Shown piece after piece: positions 17,998-27,298 of a DNA stretch of 64,000 nt (its first letter is position 1; every line of letters starts with the position of its first letter). The stretch lies in assembly GCF_000022085.1 (NCBI RefSeq), contig NC_011894.1:5354001-5418000 (forward strand). Reading direction: 5' to 3'. The position numbers and the translations under genes are program-made. The notes beneath the pieces were generated by a model that saw only the letters and a program-made list of their open reading frames with translations, did no database searches and was not told where the DNA came from. This DNA comes from Methylobacterium nodulans ORS 2060. GTDB lineage: Bacteria > Pseudomonadota > Alphaproteobacteria > Rhizobiales > Beijerinckiaceae.

Positions 17998-18639
17998 CTA
18001 GCCCTGCCGCACGGCATGCGCCTCGGTGAGGCGCGCGGCGTAGCGTGCGATCAGGTCGACCTCAAGATTGACCGCATCGCCCACCCGCCGCTCGCCCCAG
18101 GTCGTCACCGCGAGCGTGTGCGGGATGAGCAGGATCGTGAAGGTGTCGCCCTCGACGCCGTTCACGGTGAGCGAAGTGCCGTCGAGGCTGACCGACCCCT
18201 TCTCGGCGATGAAGCGCGACAGAGACGCGGGCGCCCGCAGGACGAATCGGTCGCTCGGCGCCCAGCCGTCGCTCCCGTCTCCCGTCACCGCCTCCCGGGC
18301 GACGATCTCGGCGAGCCCGTCGACATGGCCGGTGACGAGATGGCCGCCGAGCTCGTCCCCCATGCGCAGGGAGCGCTCGAGATTGACGCGCGTGCCCGGC
18401 CCCCAGCGACCGACGGTGGTGCGCGCGAGCGTCTCGGCGGCGGCGTCGACCGAGAAGCGGCAGCCCGCCCCGTGCGGCACGACCTCGACCGCCGTGAGGC
18501 ACGGCCCCGAGCAGGCGATCGAGGCGCCGAGCGCGATCGTCGCCGGATCATAGGCGGATTCGATGGTGATGCGTCTTAGGCGCTCGCCGCCCTCGACGGC
18601 GATCACGCGTCCAACATCGGAGACGAGGCCGGTGAACAT
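17998..18639 (-). CDS. ribE: Riboflavin synthase, alpha chain
   Basis: A 213-aa enzyme converting two 6,7-dimethyl-8-ribityllumazines to riboflavin. The N-terminus [12 protein letters not shown] is diagnostic, and the two lumazine-binding barrels are present, the first with GASIACSGPCLTA and GHLVTGHVDG, the second with KGSVSLDGTSLTVNG. The start at 18639 overlaps the end of ribD by 37 bases. It forms a run nrdR-ribD-ribE on the minus strand, a common alphaproteobacterial arrangement. Confidence 0.96.
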   Translation of the reverse strand: MFTGLVSDVGRVIAVEGGERLRRITIESAYDPATIALGASIACSGPCLTAVEVVPHGAGCRFSVDAAAETLARTTVGRWGPGTRVNLERSLRMGDELGGHLVTGHVDGLAEIVAREAVTGDGSDGWAPSDRFVLRAPASLSRFIAEKGSVSLDGTSLTVNGVEGDTFTILLIPHTLAVTTWGERRVGDAVNLEVDLIARYAARLTEAHAVRQG

Positions 18640-19769
18640 GGCGAACTCCGCGCATAGGAGGTGAAGAGGTCGGGGCCGGCGCGCGTCTCCTCCGCGAGGC
18701 CGAACGCGCCGCTCGCGAGCAGGTCGGCGAGGTCGGGACCAATGGCGGGCAGCCCCGCTCGGTCGAGGGGACGCGCGCCCGTGACGATGAGGCAGGTGTC
18801 GATGAGGCCGTGGCGGGCAAGCGCGTTGGCGAGCGTCGGGCCGCCCTCGCAGAACACCCGGGTGAAGCCCCGCTCCCCGAGACCATGCAAAGCCGCCCGC
18901 AGCTGGAGCCGCCCGTCCGGATCGACCGGCATCCGGGCCACATCGGCGCCGGCGGCCCGGATCGCCCGCTCGGCCTCCGGCGGGGCCGCGGGGCCGCACA
19001 GGATCAGGGTCGGGACGCGGTCGCTCGTGCGCAGCAGCCGGGATTGCGGCGGTGTGCGCAGGGCGGGGTCGAGCACGACACGCACGGGCGAGCGGTCGCC
19101 GAGGCCCGGCAGGCGCACGGTGAGTTCCGGATCATCCGCCAGCACCGTCTCGACGCCGACCATGATGGCGTCGCTATGCGCCCGCATCAGGTGGATCCGG
19201 GCATTGGCGAGCGGGCCGGTGATGATGAGCCGCCCGGTCCCGCCCGCGGCGAAGCCGTCGGGCGTGCGGGCGAGCTTGAGGTCGATCGCCGGCCTGCCCG
19301 CCGTCACCCGCGTGACGTGGCCCAGATGGTCGCGGGCGGCCTCCTGCCCCAGCGTGCCGACCGTGACGGCGATGCCGGCCGCGCTGAGCCGCCCGTGGCC
19401 GCGGCCGGCGACGCGCGGGTCGGGATCCGCCATGGCGCTCACCACCCGGGCAATTCCGGCCTCCACCACGGCGTCGGCGCAGGGCGAGGTCCGGCCGTGA
19501 TGCGAGCAGGGCTCCAGGGTGACGTAGAGCGTGGCGCCGCGCGCCGCCTCGCCCGCCGCGGCAAGCGCGATGCGCTCCGCATGCGGGCGCCCGCCGGGCT
19601 GCGTCACGCCCTGCGCGAGGATGCGCTCCGCCCCGGGCGGGCCGGCGACCAGCACGGCCCCGACCGAAGGATTCGGCCAAGTTTCCCCAAGATGGCGCCG
19701 GCCGAGGGCGAGCGCCAGGCGCATGTAGCGCCGGTCGAGGGCGGATTGCCTGTCGGGCGGAAGCGTCAC
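18603..19769 (-). CDS. ribD: Bifunctional riboflavin deaminase/reductase RibD
   Basis: A 388-aa two-domain enzyme of riboflavin synthesis. The N-terminal deaminase has the zinc motifs PHAERIAL and [17 protein letters not shown] (residues about 60-95); the C-terminal reductase has [27 protein letters not shown] and [11 protein letters not shown]. The GTG start at 19769 overlaps the nrdR stop as GTGA, so translation is coupled. The last 12 codons overlap ribE in another frame, which changes the usual RibD tail. The product supplies FMN/FAD to flavoproteins. Confidence 0.95.
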   Translation of the reverse strand: MTLPPDRQSALDRRYMRLALALGRRHLGETWPNPSVGAVLVAGPPGAERILAQGVTQPGGRPHAERIALAAAGEAARGATLYVTLEPCSHHGRTSPCADAVVEAGIARVVSAMADPDPRVAGRGHGRLSAAGIAVTVGTLGQEAARDHLGHVTRVTAGRPAIDLKLARTPDGFAAGGTGRLIITGPLANARIHLMRAHSDAIMVGVETVLADDPELTVRLPGLGDRSPVRVVLDPALRTPPQSRLLRTSDRVPTLILCGPAAPPEAERAIRAAGADVARMPVDPDGRLQLRAALHGLGERGFTRVFCEGGPTLANALARHGLIDTCLIVTGARPLDRAGLPAIGPDLADLLASGAFGLAEETRAGPDLFTSYARSSPCSPASSPMLDA

Positions 19770-20347
19770 GCCCGGGACCGGGCGCGGCGCATCGGCGCGT
19801 CGCCGCCCTCCCCTGCTGCGGGCTGTGCCGCCTCGGAGGGCGGCCCCGCCCCGATCGGCCGGTCGGCCTCGGCCTGCGGCACGGCGCCATCCTGCTGATC
19901 GGCGCTGAGGCGGCCGAGCAGCTCCTCGAAATCCTTGGCCTCGCGGAAGTTCTTGTAGACGGAGGCGAAGCGCACATAGGCGACATCGTCGAGCCCCTTG
20001 AGGCCCTCCATGACGAGTTCGCCGATGGCCTCGCTCGTCACCTCCGGCTCGCCGCTGCTCTCCAGCTGCCGGGTGATGCCGCTCACGAGGCGCTCGATGC
20101 GGTCGCTCTCGACGGATCGCTTGCGCAGGGCCACGTCGATGGAGCGCTGCAGCTTGTCCCGGTCGAACGGCACCTTGCGGCCGGAGCGCTTCACGACCGT
20201 GAGTTCGCGCAGCTGCACCCGCTCGAAGGTGGTGAAGCGGCCGCCGCAATCCGGGCAGATCCGGCGGCGGCGAATGGCCGAGGCATCCTCGCTCGGCCGG
20301 GAATCCTTCACCTGCGTATCCAGGCCGCCGCAGTAGGGGCACCGCAT
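19766..20347 (-). CDS. nrdR: Transcriptional repressor NrdR
   Basis: A 193-aa repressor of ribonucleotide-reductase genes. It has the zinc ribbon MRCPYCGG...[13 protein letters not shown] (residues 1-35) followed by an ATP-cone domain ([35 protein letters not shown]). The core of about 150 residues is standard; the 40-residue Ala/Pro/Gly-rich tail is lineage-specific. The ATG at 20347 gives the exact family N-terminus. It precedes ribD with a 4-base overlap and follows the glyA terminator. Confidence 0.96.
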   Translation of the reverse strand: MRCPYCGGLDTQVKDSRPSEDASAIRRRRICPDCGGRFTTFERVQLRELTVVKRSGRKVPFDRDKLQRSIDVALRKRSVESDRIERLVSGITRQLESSGEPEVTSEAIGELVMEGLKGLDDVAYVRFASVYKNFREAKDFEELLGRLSADQQDGAVPQAEADRPIGAGPPSEAAQPAAGEGGDAPMRRARSRA

Positions 20348-20400
20348 CGGCCGTCGACCCTCCGTGAGGCGCGCCGCCCCGGCCCGGGCGGCGACGCACG

Positions 20401-20441
20401 AAAACGACAAGGGGCCGGGCCCGCTCCCACGGGCCCGGCCC
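20401..20441 (-). terminator. Rho-independent terminator of glyA
   Basis: A perfect 12-bp stem GGGCCGGGCCCG (20412-20423) with 20430-20441 and a 6-base loop; on the minus strand it is followed by CTTGTCGTTTTC. It lies between the glyA stop (20463) and the nrdR start (20347), so it should end glyA transcripts. Confidence 0.8.
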
Positions 20442-20462
20442 TCAATGATGCCGTGTAATCGA

Positions 20463-21764
<1,302 letters not shown>

Positions 21765-22092
21765 GGTGACCTCGACTGTTGGAGAGTTTCGTCCCGAGGA
21801 CGGTTGGTTGAGTGGGTCGCGTCCCGTCGACCGGGTTCTACACGGGGCCGGAACCCCGGCCAAGGGCGCGCCCCGGTCCGCCGCATCGGACCAAAGTGCG
21901 GCCCGCGAGCGCGGGGACGGTGTCCCATGAGGGCCCTGCTGCGCCGTGCTCCCTGCAGGAAAGCCGGGATGCACGGCACCACCCGGCGGTGGTAGCCGCT
22001 CAACACGATTTAAGTCAAGGAAGCCATTGAATAGAAAAACTTAATGGCTATGCAGAAAAAGTTGGAATGACAGAGCCCGGCCCAGTCCCCGC
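21765..22092. other. Long leader and gap upstream of glyA
   Basis: The 328 bases between the glyA start and the slyX stop. Read on the minus strand, about 220 bases of the presumed leader contain G+C-rich hairpins, for example GCCGCA...TGCGGC near 21885-21905. The part above the promoter (22020-22070) is A+T-rich. No coding frame or known riboswitch core was recognised. Confidence 0.5.
21990..22019 (-). promoter_or_regulatory. glyA: Sigma-70-type promoter of glyA
   Basis: Minus-strand reading gives CTTGAC (22019-22014), then an 18-base interval to CTACCA (21995-21990), i.e. TTGACT-N17-CTACCA. This is close to the rhizobial housekeeping consensus CTTGAC-N17-CTATAT. An A+T-rich tract lies just upstream. 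Confidence 0.6.
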
Positions 22093-22302
22093 TCAGTAAT
22101 GTGGCGGCGGCGGCTCGTCGCCGGGAGCGGTGGGACGCTCCGCCATCTCCCGCAGGCGCTCATGCAGGGCGGCGACCTGCCGGGTCAGCAGGTCGACCCG
22201 CGCCCATTGCTCGGCGACGGTGCGGCTGAGGTCGTCGATGGTGCGTTCCTGGTGCGCGATGCGGATCTCGAGATCGTCGAGGCGGGAATCCGGTTCGGCC
22301 AT
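22093..22302 (-). CDS. slyX: SlyX family protein
   Basis: A 69-aa coiled-coil protein (residues 5-55, LDDLEIRIAHQERTIDDLSR then LLTRQVAALHERLREM) ending in the family's PPPPHY tail. SlyX proteins are small coiled coils of unknown biochemical function. It lies alone between the L,D-transpeptidase terminator and the glyA promoter. Confidence 0.88.
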   Translation of the reverse strand: MAEPDSRLDDLEIRIAHQERTIDDLSRTVAEQWARVDLLTRQVAALHERLREMAERPTAPGDEPPPPHY

Positions 22303-22336
22303 GCAATCCTCCGACGAGAAGAGATCCTCCGACGCG

Positions 22337-22364
22337 AAAACGGCCCGGGCGAGGCCCGGGCCGT
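22337..22364 (-). terminator. Rho-independent terminator of the L,D-transpeptidase gene
   Basis: A perfect 11-bp stem ACGGCCCGGGC (22340-22350) with 22354-22364 and a 3-base loop; on the minus strand it runs into GTTTTCGC. It sits 25 bases past the transpeptidase stop and before slyX. Confidence 0.8.
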
Positions 22365-22388
22365 CATGTCGACCACGGCGGGACGGCG

Positions 22389-23669
22389 TCAGTTCGTCTG
22401 GCCGTCGTCCTCGTCCGCGAAGTTGCGGGGCGCCTGGGCGGCCGCCGCCATGGCGGCGCTCGGCGCACCGACGCCGTCGCGCTTATAGATGTCGTCGCGG
22501 AACTGGACGAGGCCGTCCGGCGTGGACCACGCGGTGATGTAGGTCCAGTAGACCGGGATCGGCGCCACGGGGCGGGCATCGACCCGCTGGCCGCTCTGGA
22601 TGATCGCCTCGATCGTCTCCGGGTTGCCCTGAGGCGTGCCCTGCAGGATCCAGGCGACGTAGTCGCGCACGTTCTGGACGCGCACGCAGCCGGAGGAGAC
22701 GAAGCGGAAATCGTCGCCGAAGATGCCCTTGGCCGGCGTGTCGTGCATGTAGACGCCGTGCGGGTTGGGGATGTTGATCCGCACGAAGCCCATCGAGTTC
22801 AGATCGACACCGGGATCCTGCCGGAAGCGGTAGCGGGTCGCCTCGTCGGAGCGCCAGTTCACCTGGCTCGGGGGGATCTCGCGGTCACCGTCGAAGATGC
22901 GGATCTTGTTGTCCGTCAGGTAGTTCGGCTCCTTCTGCATCTTCGGGATCAAGTCCTTCTTGATGATCGAAGCCGGGACGGTCCAGTAGGGATTGAAGTT
23001 CACCTCCTGGATCTTGGCGTTCATGATCGGCGACTGGCGGTCGATCTTGCCGACGCCGGCAGCGTGCCGGGTGGCGACATGGTCGCCCTCGACCGTCTCG
23101 ACGAGGGCCGCCGGGATGTTCACGATCACGTAGCGGGCGCCGAGGTTGCCCGAATAGGAGCGCAGGCGCACGGCGTTGAGTTCGAGCTGGCGCAGCCGCA
23201 CATCCGCCGGCACGTTCATGGCCTGGACGGTGGTGATGTTCATGGCGCCGGTCTGGTTGAGGCCGTGGCGGGCCTGGAACCGGCGGACGCCCGCCTCGAC
23301 GTAGGAATCATAGACCGGCGAGGAGCCAGCGGCCGGGTCGAGGTCGCCCGAGGTGATCAGGCGCTGGCGCAGCGCCACCACCGCCGGGCTCCTCGCGCCG
23401 ACGCGCAGCCGCTCGGCGCCGGAGACCGGCTGCCAGCCGCCGCGGGCGACGATGTCGCGATAGCGCTCGATCATCTGCTCGGTGGCCGCGAGCGTCTGCG
23501 GCGAGAGAATCGGGGTGTTCGAGCGCTGGACCCGCATCGTGGAGGCGGAGTCGTAGTTCTGCGCCCATTCGGCCTGGGTGAGGCCGCGCTCCTCGGCCGC
23601 AGCCGGAAGAGCGACGGCGGCCAGCAGCGCCAGGCCGAGCGAACCGCTGAAGGAACCGCGTGTCAGCAT
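22389..23669 (-). CDS. L,D-transpeptidase, YkuD domain with peptidoglycan-binding domain
   Basis: A 426-aa periplasmic enzyme likely to form 3-3 peptidoglycan cross-links. Order: signal peptide (SLGLALLAAVALPAAAEERG), scaffold region with YRDIVARGGWQPV, a PG-binding-1 helix bundle (VVALRQRLITSGDL ... GVRRFQARHGLNQTG), then the YkuD domain (YVIVNIPAALVE, NPYWTVPASIIKKDL, the catalytic block HDTPAKGIFGDDFRFVSSGC with Cys in SSGCVRV). This is the long YcbB/LdtD-like architecture. The start at 23669 directly precedes the signal; the open frame upstream has no protein character. Confidence 0.93.
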   Translation of the reverse strand: MLTRGSFSGSLGLALLAAVALPAAAEERGLTQAEWAQNYDSASTMRVQRSNTPILSPQTLAATEQMIERYRDIVARGGWQPVSGAERLRVGARSPAVVALRQRLITSGDLDPAAGSSPVYDSYVEAGVRRFQARHGLNQTGAMNITTVQAMNVPADVRLRQLELNAVRLRSYSGNLGARYVIVNIPAALVETVEGDHVATRHAAGVGKIDRQSPIMNAKIQEVNFNPYWTVPASIIKKDLIPKMQKEPNYLTDNKIRIFDGDREIPPSQVNWRSDEATRYRFRQDPGVDLNSMGFVRINIPNPHGVYMHDTPAKGIFGDDFRFVSSGCVRVQNVRDYVAWILQGTPQGNPETIEAIIQSGQRVDARPVAPIPVYWTYITAWSTPDGLVQFRDDIYKRDGVGAPSAAMAAAAQAPRNFADEDDGQTN

Positions 23670-23918
23670 GGGAAGCAAGCTCGTGAACCTTGGGGGAGGG
23701 CGTGCCGGACGGCACGTCACCGGTCGAGGCGACCGTGTCGGTGTGCGGTTAAGACTCCATGAGGAGCGGGCCAGATTGTGGCGGGGCCGGAGCCGCCCTG
23801 TGGAGCATGGCCGTTCGTGATGGACTGCGTCCTTGCGGCAACAGGCGTGACGCGTGACAGGATCTTTGCCACGGTGGCGCCCATGGCGGGAGCGCCTCCG
23901 CTCGGGTAGAGGAGCCGC

Positions 23919-24281
23919 ATGACGGACGAGCGGCAGCATCAGCGGAGATCGCGCCTGCGGGCGGCCGTCGCCATGCTCGCGCTCTATGGGCTGGTGCTCC
24001 AGGCCTTCCTCACGGGCCTGAACTCCGTTCCGGCCGCCTCCGCCGCCGGGGTGATCTGCGCCGCCCACGAGTCCGGCCGGGAGAGCCCGGGGCCGCATCC
24101 GGGCCATGTCTGCTGCATCGCCGCCTGCCTCGGGCCGATCGCGCCCTGCCTGCCGCCCGGCGGACAGGCCGCCTGGCCGTCCCGCCGCGTCATCGCGGTG
24201 GCGTGGCAGCCCGCCTCCGAGGCGCCGGCCCGGGGCCCGCCGCCGCGGCCCTCCTCCGCCCGCGGTCCTCCCCTCGCCTGA
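23919..24281 (+). CDS. DUF2946-type small exported protein, probably copper-related
   Basis: A 120-aa protein with one hydrophobic segment (VAMLALYGLVLQAFLTGLNS, residues about 20-40), followed by a His/Cys-bearing loop (CAAHESG, HPGHVCCIAACLG). It starts at ATG 23919 after an AGAGGAG ribosome site. DUF2946 proteins usually lie next to copper-handling genes, and here a YcnI/PCuAC protein begins 48 bases downstream. Metal binding is inferred from the Cys/His cluster and context. Confidence 0.7.
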   Translation: MTDERQHQRRSRLRAAVAMLALYGLVLQAFLTGLNSVPAASAAGVICAAHESGRESPGPHPGHVCCIAACLGPIAPCLPPGGQAAWPSRRVIAVAWQPASEAPARGPPPRPSSARGPPLA

Positions 24282-24328
24282 GCGCATCCGCGCGGCTGCC
24301 CGTGCGGCCGCACCGATCCCTCAGGCGA

Positions 24329-25303
24329 ATGGACCCTTTTTCGATGATCCGCTTTCTCTCCGGCGGCCTGTGCGCCGCACTCGTCGCCTCGTCCGCTTCC
24401 GCTCTCGCCCACGCCGTCCTGGAGCGGGGGGAAGCCAGCCCCAACCGGTCCTACCGGGCCGTGATCCAGATCAGCCATGGCTGCGACGGCAAGCCGACCA
24501 CCCGCGTCACCGTGACCGTCCCGGAGGGCGTCATCGGCGCCAAGCCGATGCCGAAGCCCGGCTGGACGCTCACCACCGTCACGGGCCCCTACGCCCGCGC
24601 CTATCCCTCCTACCGCGGCGAGATCCGCGAGGGCGTGAAGGAGATCACCTGGAGCGGCGGCAGCCTGCCCGACGACCACTTCGACGAGTTCACCGTCCAG
24701 ACGCGGATCTCCGACGCTTTCGCGTCCGGGGAGACGGTGTACTTCCCGGTCCGCCAGGATTGCAGCGAGGGGAGCCTCGCCTGGACGGAGATTCCGGCAG
24801 CCGGGCAGAGCGCCCACGACCTGAAGAGCCCGGCGCCGGGCGTGCGGATCGTCGCGGCGGGCGTGCCGGCGGCCCCCGCCGCCGCGACGAGGGCCGGCGA
24901 TCTCACCATCGAGACGCCCTGGATGCGGGCGACGCCGGGCGGCGCCAAGGTCGCGGGCGGATATCTGCGCGTGACGAACACCGGAACCGCGCCCGACCGC
25001 CTCCTCGGCGCATCGATCCCCCTCGCCGGCCGCGGCGAGGTGCACGAGATGTCGATGAATGGCGGCGTGATGCGGATGGCGCCGGTCGAGGGCGGCCTGA
25101 CGATCAAGCCGGGCGAGACCGTCGAGCTGAAGCCGGGCGGCTACCACCTGATGTTCCTCGACCTGAAATCCCCCGTGAAGGCGGGCGAGACGGTCGAGGG
25201 CACGCTGACCTTCGAGCGGGCCGGCTCGGTGCCGGTCCGGTTCCAGGTCGGCGCCATCGGGGCGGCCGGCCCCGGCGGCGGGGGTCACCAGCACCAGCAC
25301 TGA
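24329..25303 (+). CDS. YcnI (DUF1775) - PCuAC copper chaperone fusion
   Basis: A 324-aa exported protein of two metallochaperone domains. After a signal (FLSGGLCAALVASSASALAH) the mature N-terminus begins at His (HAVLERGEA), as in YcnI proteins where this His binds Cu(II); the DUF1775 domain runs to about residue 170. The second domain (residues about 195-310) is PCuAC, with the H-x-M-x10-M-type motif VHEMSMNGGVMRM and HLMFLDLK. A Gly/His tail ends HQHQH. It probably delivers copper in the periplasm, for example to cytochrome oxidase. The start is ATG 24329 or 24344. Confidence 0.88.
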   Translation: MDPFSMIRFLSGGLCAALVASSASALAHAVLERGEASPNRSYRAVIQISHGCDGKPTTRVTVTVPEGVIGAKPMPKPGWTLTTVTGPYARAYPSYRGEIREGVKEITWSGGSLPDDHFDEFTVQTRISDAFASGETVYFPVRQDCSEGSLAWTEIPAAGQSAHDLKSPAPGVRIVAAGVPAAPAAATRAGDLTIETPWMRATPGGAKVAGGYLRVTNTGTAPDRLLGASIPLAGRGEVHEMSMNGGVMRMAPVEGGLTIKPGETVELKPGGYHLMFLDLKSPVKAGETVEGTLTFERAGSVPVRFQVGAIGAAGPGGGGHQHQH

Positions 25304-25665
25304 GCCGGCGGCACAGGAGCCCCGCCCCTGGCGGGGGCGGGGCTTCCTGCGCATTCCCGCCGTCGAATGGATTGACCGGAGGCCGTATCATACGGCTTCT
25401 GGTTGATCCGTTCGGAGACAAGAGGGCGCGGGATCCCCTCTCCCAAGTGGGAGAGGGGTAGGGGTGAGGGTGGCACGGTTCAGAACAACGCACTGAGCGC
25501 AGCGCCGGCAGCGGCACGGTTCAGTCTTCTTGCTGCACCGTCTCCACCCTCACCCCTGCCCCTCTCCCACTCGGGAGAGGGGTTCCCTGTGCGTACTCGT
25601 CTCGGAACAGATCAACCGGCGTCCGCATGATGACGGCCATCACGCGGATGCCGCGGACCGCCCGG
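25304..25665. other. Intergenic region between convergent genes, holding repeat B
   Basis: The 362 bases between the YcnI-PCuAC stop and the aminopeptidase stop. Two thirds is palindromic repeat B (25388-25630). A short G+C-rich hairpin, GCCCCGCCCC/GGGGCGGGGC around 25320-25344, follows the first gene and could serve as its terminator. No gene is seen. Confidence 0.6.
25388..25630. repeat. Long palindromic repeat, copy B (about 243 bp)
   Basis: Same order of blocks as copy A at 10718-10971: TCATACGG...GGTTGATCCGTTCGGAGAC, AAGAGGGCGCGGG, a CCCCTCTCCC/GGGAGAGGGG hairpin, GGGGTGAGGGT, a centre with GGTTCAG words, then the mirror-image half ending GATCAACCGG. The outer 23 bases of both ends pair imperfectly. 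It sits between convergent genes, where it may end transcription from both sides. Confidence 0.75.
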
Positions 25666-26922
25666 TCAATCCACCCACTCGCCCCGGCGCATCACCGGCT
25701 CGAAGGCGCCCTCGGCGGTCACGCCATCGACATCGACGTCGGCGGAGCCGATCATCCAGTCGATGTGGATCAGGCTGCGATTGGCGCCGCGCGCGGCGAG
25801 GTCCACCTCGCTCAACCCCTGGCCGCCATTGCGAAAACACTTGCTGTAGGCCTGTCCGAGCGCGATGTGGCTCGCCGCGTTCTCGTCGTAGAGGGTGTTG
25901 AAGAACAAGAGGCCGGAGGCCGAGATCGGCGAGGAGGCCGGCACCAGCGCGACCTCGCCGAGGCGCCGGGCGCCCTCGTCGGTGTCGAGCACCTTGGCGA
26001 GCACATCTCCGCCCCGGCGCGCCTGCGCCTCGACGATGCGCCCGCCCTCGAAGCGGACCGCGATGTCCTCGATCAGCGTGCCCTGGTAGGAGAGCGGCTT
26101 CGTCGCCGCGACCCGGCCCTCCACCCGCAGCCGGTGCGGGGTGGTGAAGACCTCCTCGGTCGGAATGTTGGCGTTGCAGAGGATGCCGGTCTTCGAGGCC
26201 GAGGCGCCGCCGCACCATTCGTGATCGTCGGCAAGGCCCACGGTCAGGTCGGTGCCGGGGCCGCGGAAGCGCAGAGCCGCGTAGCGGCGGGCATTCAGCG
26301 TCTCGGTGCGGCGATGCAGGGCCGCGTTGTGCGCCGCCCAGGCGCCCACCGGATCCGGGCCGTCGACGCGGGAAGCCGCGAAGATCGCGTCCCAGAGGCG
26401 CGCCACCGCCTCCTCCTCGGGCAGGTTGGGGAAGACCGCCCGGGCCCAGGCCGGGGTCGCGGCCGAGACGATGGTCCAGTTGGTGGCGAAGGTGGCGATC
26501 AGCTCAAGGGCCGGCTGGTAGGCCTTGGAGCGAGCGCGGTTGGCGCGCGCCACCTTGTCGGGATCCTGGCCGGCGAGGAGCGCGGGGTCATCGCCCACGA
26601 TGGCAAGCCGCGCCGCCCCGCTCCGGTAGGCGCTTGCCATGCCCTCGTAGAGCCAGCCGGCGGCGCGGTCGAAGGCGTCGTCCGGCGCCTGGGCGAAGCG
26701 GGCGAGCGTCGCCTCGTCGTCGGAATAGAGGGTGGTGACGAGGGAGGCGCCCGCCGCATAGGCCTGGGCGGTGATGCGCCGCGCGAGGCCGAGCGCCTCC
26801 AGCGGCGCGGTCATCACCAATTCCTGTCCGGGCTGCAGACCGAGCCCGACCCGGACCGCCACCTCGGCGAGCCGGTCGAGCCGGGCATCCTGCGCGGCGC
26901 TCTCGGGAACGTGGACGGTCAT
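25666..26922 (-). CDS. M29-family aminopeptidase
   Basis: A 418-aa metallo-aminopeptidase of the thermophilic aminopeptidase T/AmpS family. The N-terminal domain contains GQELVMTAPLEALGLARRI; the C-terminal catalytic half has NIPTEEVFTTP, LGEVALVPASSPIS, FNTLYDENAASHIALG and LIHIDWMIG, which hold the Glu, His and Asp metal ligands of the family. The ATG at 26922 follows AGAGGA. It is a single gene flanked downstream by repeat B and probably functions in cytoplasmic peptide turnover. Confidence 0.92.
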   Translation of the reverse strand: MTVHVPESAAQDARLDRLAEVAVRVGLGLQPGQELVMTAPLEALGLARRITAQAYAAGASLVTTLYSDDEATLARFAQAPDDAFDRAAGWLYEGMASAYRSGAARLAIVGDDPALLAGQDPDKVARANRARSKAYQPALELIATFATNWTIVSAATPAWARAVFPNLPEEEAVARLWDAIFAASRVDGPDPVGAWAAHNAALHRRTETLNARRYAALRFRGPGTDLTVGLADDHEWCGGASASKTGILCNANIPTEEVFTTPHRLRVEGRVAATKPLSYQGTLIEDIAVRFEGGRIVEAQARRGGDVLAKVLDTDEGARRLGEVALVPASSPISASGLLFFNTLYDENAASHIALGQAYSKCFRNGGQGLSEVDLAARGANRSLIHIDWMIGSADVDVDGVTAEGAFEPVMRRGEWVD

Positions 26923-26986
26923 CGGCAAGTCCTCTTTCGGCAAGTCCTCGTGACGGCAGCGTTCGGGATCGCGGAGAGCCTACCCG

Positions 26987-27298
26987 TCAGGCGAGCCGCG
27001 TCCAGGCGATCCCGCCCAGATTCTCCCGGGCGGCGAAGCGGGTCAGGTGCTCGGCCACGACGGCTTCGAGCCGGGTCAGGCGCGCGAGGTCGGGAGCGGC
27101 CACCCGCAGCGTCAGCCCCTCGGCATCGGCCTCGAAGGTCGCGGAGCGGCCCTCGCCGAAGGGCACCACACCCCGCTCCGGCGAGAACACGGTCTCGGGG
27201 AACTTATGGCTCCAGTGCTTGCAGAGCTGAGCGAGATAGCGGCTCGCCGCCGGCGTCTCGACGCGCGCCTCGGCCAAGAGGGTGACCGGCTCGCTCAT
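26987..27298 (-). CDS. DUF2218 domain-containing protein
   Basis: A 103-aa protein with the DUF2218 signature (RYLAQLCKHWSHKFPE, residues about 20-36, and a C-terminal VAEHLTRFAARENL). Function is unknown. Its ATG overlaps the stop of the molybdenum hydroxylase gene as ATGA, so the two are translated together. DUF2218 genes also occur beside siderophore and metal genes, so the link to the hydroxylase may be only positional. Confidence 0.85.
   Translation of the reverse strand: MSEPVTLLAEARVETPAASRYLAQLCKHWSHKFPETVFSPERGVVPFGEGRSATFEADAEGLTLRVAAPDLARLTRLEAVVAEHLTRFAARENLGGIAWTRLA

Noticed and set aside
21865..21910. Glycine or SAM/SAH riboswitch in the glyA leader
   Set aside because: Hairpins are present, but none of the conserved cores that I know could be matched.
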